Source of the DNA: Nocardioides gansuensis
GTDB lineage: Bacteria > Actinomycetota > Actinomycetes > Propionibacteriales > Nocardioidaceae
Assembly: GCF_003076135.1 (NCBI RefSeq)
Contig: NZ_QDGZ01000006.1
Span: 186,001 to 250,000, forward strand
Reading direction: 5' to 3'
DNA: 64,000 bases
Shown one piece after another: positions 60,205 through 64,000 of the stretch. Position 1 is the first letter of the stretch. Every line of letters begins with the position of its first letter. The notes beneath the pieces were generated by a model. It was not told the DNA's origin. It did no database searches and saw only the letters and a program-made list of their open reading frames with translations. The position numbers and the translations under genes were made by a program.

Positions 60205-61038
60205 ATGCGTACTCACCTGAAGCGCCGCCTCGCCGCGGCCGTCGTCCTCCCGGTCCTGCTCGCCACCGGCGCCTGCGGGGGCGGGAGCGAGGAGCCCGAG
60301 TCCTCCTCCGAGTCGACCACCGACAGCACCTCCTCCTCGGAGGAGACCGAGACCGAGACCGAGTCCGAGGAGCCGGAGGCCGCCGAGGGCGAGTCCGTCG
60401 AGCCCGCCGAGTTCACCGCGGACATGTCGGAGGGGATGGAGTCCCTCACCACCGCCCGCACCTCGATGACCGTCGAGGGCCAGACCGGGATGAGCATGGA
60501 GGGCGTCGTCGACTACACCGGCGACAGCCCGGCGATGGAGGCGACCATGGAGGCCGCCGGCATGCCCGAGGGCGGCATGGAGATGATCCTGCTCGACGGG
60601 ATCATGTACATGAGCGCGCCCGGCCAGGGCGGCAAGTACATGCGCCTCGACCTCAACGACCCCAACAGCCCGCTCGCCCAGATGGGCCTCGGTGGCCTCT
60701 CAGAACAGCTGGACATGCGCAAGGCGATGGAGTCCTACTCCGCCGGCCTCACCGGCGTGACCTACCTCGGCGAGGAGGACGTCGAGGGCGAGTCCCTCGA
60801 GCACTACGAGATCGAGTTCGACCCCTCGAAGGTGGACTCGCTCAAGCAGCTGCCGCCCTCGGCCGCCGAGCAGATGACCTACGACGCGTGGTTCGACGAC
60901 GACCACGTGATGCGCCAGATGGTCATGGAGATGCCGCAGGGCCTCGGCACGATGACGATGAAGATCTACGACCTCGGCACCGAGGTCGACATCCAGGCAC
61001 CGCCGAAGTCGCAGGTCATGGAGATGCCGAGCAGCTGA
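60205..61038 (+). CDS. LppX/LprG-like lipoprotein 2, acidic linker
   Basis: A 277-residue lipoprotein. The signal is MRTHLKRRLAAAVVLPVLLA with lipobox ATGAC (cysteine near residue 24). A low-complexity linker of serine, threonine and glutamate follows (about 27-65, for example SSSESTTDSTSSSEETETET). The mature domain is rich in methionine (for example GMPEGGMEMILLDGIMYMSA) and has the LppX_LprAFG-like beta pattern. The methionine density is unusual and may bind metal or simply reflect a hydrophobic cavity. Followed by a strong terminator. Confidence 0.8.
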   Translation: MRTHLKRRLAAAVVLPVLLATGACGGGSEEPESSSESTTDSTSSSEETETETESEEPEAAEGESVEPAEFTADMSEGMESLTTARTSMTVEGQTGMSMEGVVDYTGDSPAMEATMEAAGMPEGGMEMILLDGIMYMSAPGQGGKYMRLDLNDPNSPLAQMGLGGLSEQLDMRKAMESYSAGLTGVTYLGEEDVEGESLEHYEIEFDPSKVDSLKQLPPSAAEQMTYDAWFDDDHVMRQMVMEMPQGLGTMTMKIYDLGTEVDIQAPPKSQVMEMPSS

Positions 61039-61058
61039 CGGCCGCCTTCACCGAGCAC

Positions 61059-61103
61059 GACGCCCGGCCAGCCCCCGAGATCGGGGGAGTCTGGCCGGGC
61101 GTC
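61059..61103. terminator. Strong bidirectional terminator hairpin
   Basis: GACGCCCGGCCAG (61059-61071) pairs with CTGGCCGGGCGTC (61091-61103) over 13 bp, and inside it CCCCC pairs with GGGGG. It sits between the convergent lipoprotein and DUF4191-like genes. Confidence 0.85.
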
Positions 61104-61142
61104 GCTGCGTTCTCGGCGTACGCCGGGTGAGGGGGAGGTGGG

Positions 61143-61847
61143 TCAGCGACCGCGCAGGTTGCCGCGCATACCCTTCATGCTCGTCGGCACCGGACCCTTG
61201 GGGAGCGGCACGTTGGGCCGGACCGAGTCGATGGCCTTGAGGCGGTTGACCACGTCGGTGATCTCGGCGGGCTTGACGCTGCGGCCGAGCTTGGTGACAT
61301 GGCGGACCAGCTTGGGCAGCGGGACCTGGCCCTCGTCGTTGCCGACGATGACCTCGTGCACCGGCACGTCGGAGACGACGCGCTCGTGGCGGCGGCGCTC
61401 GGTTGCGAGCAGCTGCTTGACCCGGCCCGGATTGCCCTCGCCCACCAGGACGATGCCGGGCGGGCCGACGACACGGTGCACGACGTCCTGCTGCTTGTTG
61501 AAGCCGACGGCGGGGTAGGTCTTCCAGCCGCGCTTGAGCAGCGTCAGCGCAGAGGCGGCGGCACCGGTCTGGCCCTCCATCTGGCCGAAGGCGGCGCGCT
61601 GGGCGCGGCGGCCGAAGACGATCAGGGCGAACAGGACACCGAGGAGGAAGCCGCCGAGGCACGAGAAGACCCACTGCAGCAGGCCCTGCCCGGGGAGCAG
61701 CCACATGCCGAAGAAGCCCAGGAGGGCGCCGAGGACGAACGCGCCGAGCGTCCAGAGGCCGAGCCGTCGGTCGGTCTTCTTCGCCATCCGATAGGTCTGG
61801 ACGAACTGGGCGCGACGGCTGCTGGGCGGGGTGACGGGGGTCGACAT
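61143..61847 (-). CDS. DUF4191-like membrane protein
   Basis: A 234-residue protein with two membrane segments close to the N-terminus (LGLWTLGAFVLGALLGFFG; LLQWVFSCLGGFLLGVLFAL), and a cytosolic C-terminal domain of about 150 residues (VVGPPGIVLVGEGNPGRVKQ). It fits the DUF4191 family, found next to lipA in actinobacteria. Function unknown. The ATG at 61847 is used. It starts 38 bp after the lipA stop on the same strand, so it may be co-transcribed with lipB-lipA. Confidence 0.85.
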   Translation of the reverse strand: MSTPVTPPSSRRAQFVQTYRMAKKTDRRLGLWTLGAFVLGALLGFFGMWLLPGQGLLQWVFSCLGGFLLGVLFALIVFGRRAQRAAFGQMEGQTGAAASALTLLKRGWKTYPAVGFNKQQDVVHRVVGPPGIVLVGEGNPGRVKQLLATERRRHERVVSDVPVHEVIVGNDEGQVPLPKLVRHVTKLGRSVKPAEITDVVNRLKAIDSVRPNVPLPKGPVPTSMKGMRGNLRGR

Positions 61848-61885
61848 GGTGCCTCTTCTAGCGGGTCCGACGGGAAGGGAGCGGT

Positions 61886-62842
61886 TCAGGCCGTGGCGAC
61901 GACGCCCGCGCGGGCGTCCATGGCCTGACGGTACAGCCGCCCGGCGCGGTAGGACGACCGGACCAGCGGACCGGACATCACGCCGGAGAACCCGATCTCG
62001 TCGGCCTCGGCCTTGAGCTCGACGAACTCCTCCGGCTTCACCCACCGCTCGACCGGGTGGTGGCGCAGGCTGGGGCGGAGGTACTGCGTGATCGTGACCA
62101 GCTCGCAGCCGGCCCCGTGGAGGTCGCGCAGCGCCTGGCTGACCTCCTCGCGGGTCTCGCCCATGCCGAGGATCAGGTTGGACTTGGTCACCAGGCCGAA
62201 GTCGCGGGCCTGGGTGATCACGTCGAGCGAGCGCTCGTAGCGGAACGCCGGGCGGATGCGCTTGAAGATCCGCGGCACGGTCTCGACGTTGTGCGCGAGC
62301 ACCTCCGGACGGCTCTCGAAGACCTCCTGGAGGAGCTCCGGCTTGCCGTTGAAGTCGGGGATGAGGTTCTCCACGCCCGTGTCGGGGTTGAGCTCGTGGA
62401 TGGCACGCACCGTCTCGGCGTACAGCCAGGCGCCGCCGTCGGGGAGGTCGTCGCGGGCGACGCCGGTGATCGTGGCGTACTTGAGCTGCATCTTCTGCAC
62501 CGACTCGGCCACGCGCCGCGGCTCGTCACGGTCGAGGGGCTGCGGCTTGCCGGTGTCGATCTGGCAGAAGTCGCAGCGGCGGGTGCATTGGTCGCCGCCG
62601 ATGAGGAAGGTGGCCTCGCGGTCCTCCCAGCACTCGAAGATGTTGGGGCAGCCCGCCTCCTGGCAGACGGTGTGCAGGCCCTCGGACTTCACCAGGCCCT
62701 GGAGCGCGGTGTATTCCGGACCCATCTTCGCGCGGGTCTTGATCCACTCCGGCTTCCGTTCGATCGGGGTCTCCGCGTTGCGGACCTCGAGGCGGAGCAG
62801 CTTGCGACCATCGGCAGAGGGGGCGGAACTCACCTGGGTCAC
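61886..62842 (-). CDS. lipA: Lipoyl synthase
   Basis: A 318-residue radical-SAM enzyme that inserts two sulphur atoms into protein-bound octanoyl groups. The auxiliary cluster cysteines are in [13 protein letters not shown]; the radical-SAM motif is CTRRCDFCQ. The rest is conserved, for example [12 protein letters not shown] and TITQYLRPS. The GTG at 62842 is chosen, as it lies just behind the lipB stop (1-bp gap); a second GTG three codons in is possible. It works after LipB on the same lipoyl domains. Confidence 0.96.
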   Translation of the reverse strand: MTQVSSAPSADGRKLLRLEVRNAETPIERKPEWIKTRAKMGPEYTALQGLVKSEGLHTVCQEAGCPNIFECWEDREATFLIGGDQCTRRCDFCQIDTGKPQPLDRDEPRRVAESVQKMQLKYATITGVARDDLPDGGAWLYAETVRAIHELNPDTGVENLIPDFNGKPELLQEVFESRPEVLAHNVETVPRIFKRIRPAFRYERSLDVITQARDFGLVTKSNLILGMGETREEVSQALRDLHGAGCELVTITQYLRPSLRHHPVERWVKPEEFVELKAEADEIGFSGVMSGPLVRSSYRAGRLYRQAMDARAGVVATA

Positions 62843-62843
62843 T

Positions 62844-63605
62844 CTACGCGCGGGCGGTGGGGGCCCCAACTCGGCTCGGCTCGCCGCCGGGCCGGATCAG
62901 CTCGATACGCGGCGCGTGGGTGGGCTCGGGCTTGGGGTCGTAGTCGGGAGTCCGCTCGTACGGCGCCCATGCGAGGTAGGTGCGCAGGTGCTTCTCGACG
63001 ATCGGGAGCACCTCGGAGACGGTCACGCGGCGGCCGAGCTCGAGGCTCAGGTTGGTGACTCCCGCGTCGGCGATGCCGCAGGGGACGAACCGGTCGTACC
63101 ACCCCATGTCGACGTCGCAGTTGAGCGCGAAGCCGTGCATGGCGACCTTCTGGCTGACCCGGATGCCGATGGCCGCGACCTTCCGCTCCGGCCTGGTGGC
63201 GCCCTCGCGCAGCCACACGCCGCTGCGGCCGGGGACCCGCGCCGCCTCCACGCCGAGCTCGGCGCAGGTCTGGATCAGCGCCTCCTCGAGGCGACGGACG
63301 TAGTCGACGACGTAGACGTGCTCGGGAAGCGCGACGATCGGGTAGCCCACCAGCTGGCCGGGGCCGTGGAAGGTGATCTTGCCGCCACGGTCGACGTCGA
63401 TGACCTGGGCACCACCGGGGTCGACGGGCCGCTCGTGCGGGTCGGTGCGCTTGCCCGCGGTGAAGACCGGCGGGTGCTCGAGCAGCAGCACGGTGTCCTC
63501 GCGGGTCCCGGCCACCACCTCGGCGTGCAGCTCGCGCTGGAGCTCCCAGGCGGCGAGGTAGTCGACGGCGTCGTCGCCGAGCCCGGCGACCTCGAAGTGC
63601 AGCAT
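62844..63605 (-). CDS. lipB: Octanoyltransferase (lipoyl(octanoyl) transferase)
   Basis: A 253-residue enzyme that moves octanoate from acyl-carrier protein to lipoyl domains. Motifs: [20 protein letters not shown], the lysine in [12 protein letters not shown] and the nucleophile cysteine in [18 protein letters not shown]. Length fits the family. It is the first gene of lipB-lipA; the coding ends nearly touch. Confidence 0.95.
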   Translation of the reverse strand: MLHFEVAGLGDDAVDYLAAWELQRELHAEVVAGTREDTVLLLEHPPVFTAGKRTDPHERPVDPGGAQVIDVDRGGKITFHGPGQLVGYPIVALPEHVYVVDYVRRLEEALIQTCAELGVEAARVPGRSGVWLREGATRPERKVAAIGIRVSQKVAMHGFALNCDVDMGWYDRFVPCGIADAGVTNLSLELGRRVTVSEVLPIVEKHLRTYLAWAPYERTPDYDPKPEPTHAPRIELIRPGGEPSRVGAPTARA

Positions 63606-63640
63606 GCCCGCGAGCCTACGCCGGCGCCCCCGGCCTCCTG

Positions 63641-64000
63641 ATGGAGCCTGTGGATGGCGGCCGACGGTCGCGGCCGAACTCGGACATCGTGGTGTCCGTG
63701 GACCCGCGCCGACTCCTGCCCGTGCTCGCCTTCGTCGCCGTCATCTCCGTGGTGGCGTGCCTGACGGCCGTCCTCGTCTCCCGGGACCGGCCTGCCGCCA
63801 CGGCCGCCTCGCCGCCAGGGCCCTCGCCCCGCGTCGTACTGGCCCGCTGGGACGCACGACGGTCAGCGGCCTGGGCCGCCGGCGACATCGCCGCGCTGCG
63901 GCGGCTCTACGCCCCGGGGTCGGAGGCCGGGCGGGCCGACGCGCGGATGCTGCGGTCGTACGCCGCGCGCGGGCTGCGAGTCGAGGGACTGACGACGCAG
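63641..64000 (+). CDS. Membrane-anchored protein of unknown function (3' end outside window)
   Basis: An open frame runs off the window edge. From the ATG at 63641 it reads [20 protein letters not shown]; an inner GTG at 63692 gives [20 protein letters not shown] and may be the true start. One membrane segment ([20 protein letters not shown]) is followed by an alanine/arginine-rich extracytoplasmic part ([20 protein letters not shown]). The latter resembles the start of a SnoaL-like or nuclear-transport-factor-2-type domain, but too little is present to assign. It is divergent from lipB. Confidence 0.65.
   Translation, partial: MEPVDGGRRSRPNSDIVVSVDPRRLLPVLAFVAVISVVACLTAVLVSRDRPAATAASPPGPSPRVVLARWDARRSAAWAAGDIAALRRLYAPGSEAGRADARMLRSYAARGLRVEGLTTQ

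Noticed and set aside
1..64000. CRISPR array, tRNA or rRNA genes
   Set aside because: No regularly spaced repeats and no cloverleaf or rRNA-like sequence was found on reading through.

Overview
The window is GC-rich DNA from an actinobacterium, most likely in or near the Nocardioidaceae. This is inferred from codon use, many GTG starts, stop/start overlaps of the ATGA or GTGA type, a mycothiol-type maleylpyruvate isomerase, a GlnR operator before glnA, and the actinobacterial block lipB-lipA-small membrane protein. No tRNA, rRNA, CRISPR array or intact insertion sequence was seen.

Layout. 1-1949: 3' part of a helicase. 2017-4813: a DrrAB-like ABC exporter with a MerR regulator; the ATPase gene is broken by an in-frame 210-bp tandem duplication with an amber codon. 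4972-16376: an eight-gene operon behind a perfect DtxR/IdeR-type iron box. It encodes two PLP decarboxylases of different folds, a diaminobutyrate aminotransferase, two IucA/IucC (NIS) synthetases, an N-hydroxylase, an MFS exporter and a glutamine-synthetase-like ligase, with no acyltransferase. This is the best candidate for an undescribed pathway. 16426-19626: a soluble hybrid histidine kinase. 19783-33292: an aromatic-acid transporter, a PaaX-like regulator and an operon that reads as salicylate to salicylyl-CoA to gentisate to fumarate plus pyruvate, led by a secreted serine hydrolase of unknown substrate.

33313-40519: an amine or amino-acid catabolic cluster (aldehyde dehydrogenase, DAO-type oxidase, HAD hydrolase, GntR regulator, RidA, DSD1-like PLP enzyme, SDR). 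The same GntR-type operator, GGTCGACAA(A/T)CGAC(C/A), occurs three times here, and a decayed peptide-binding protein fragment lies behind the third. 40535-42874: a large NB-ARC/LuxR regulator. 42875-48700: a low-coding stretch rich in gene remnants (fatty-acid desaturase tail, miaB head, PNPOx-like fragment, serine recombinase pseudogene), with an intact DUF1206 membrane protein, a TIGR03083-type protein and an ArsR-type regulator/SRPBCC pair among them.

48814-53344: methyltransferase/AraC divergent pair, a glycolipid-binding-like protein, and an ECF sigma factor with a membrane-anchored beta-propeller partner. 53692-56455: a SigE-family sigma factor, an anti-sigma-like membrane protein and an amidohydrolase lipoprotein in one operon. 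57339-64000: conserved core genes: glnA with tandem GlnR boxes, two LppX-like lipoproteins, an RDD protein, a DUF4191-like protein, lipA, lipB and the start of one more membrane protein.
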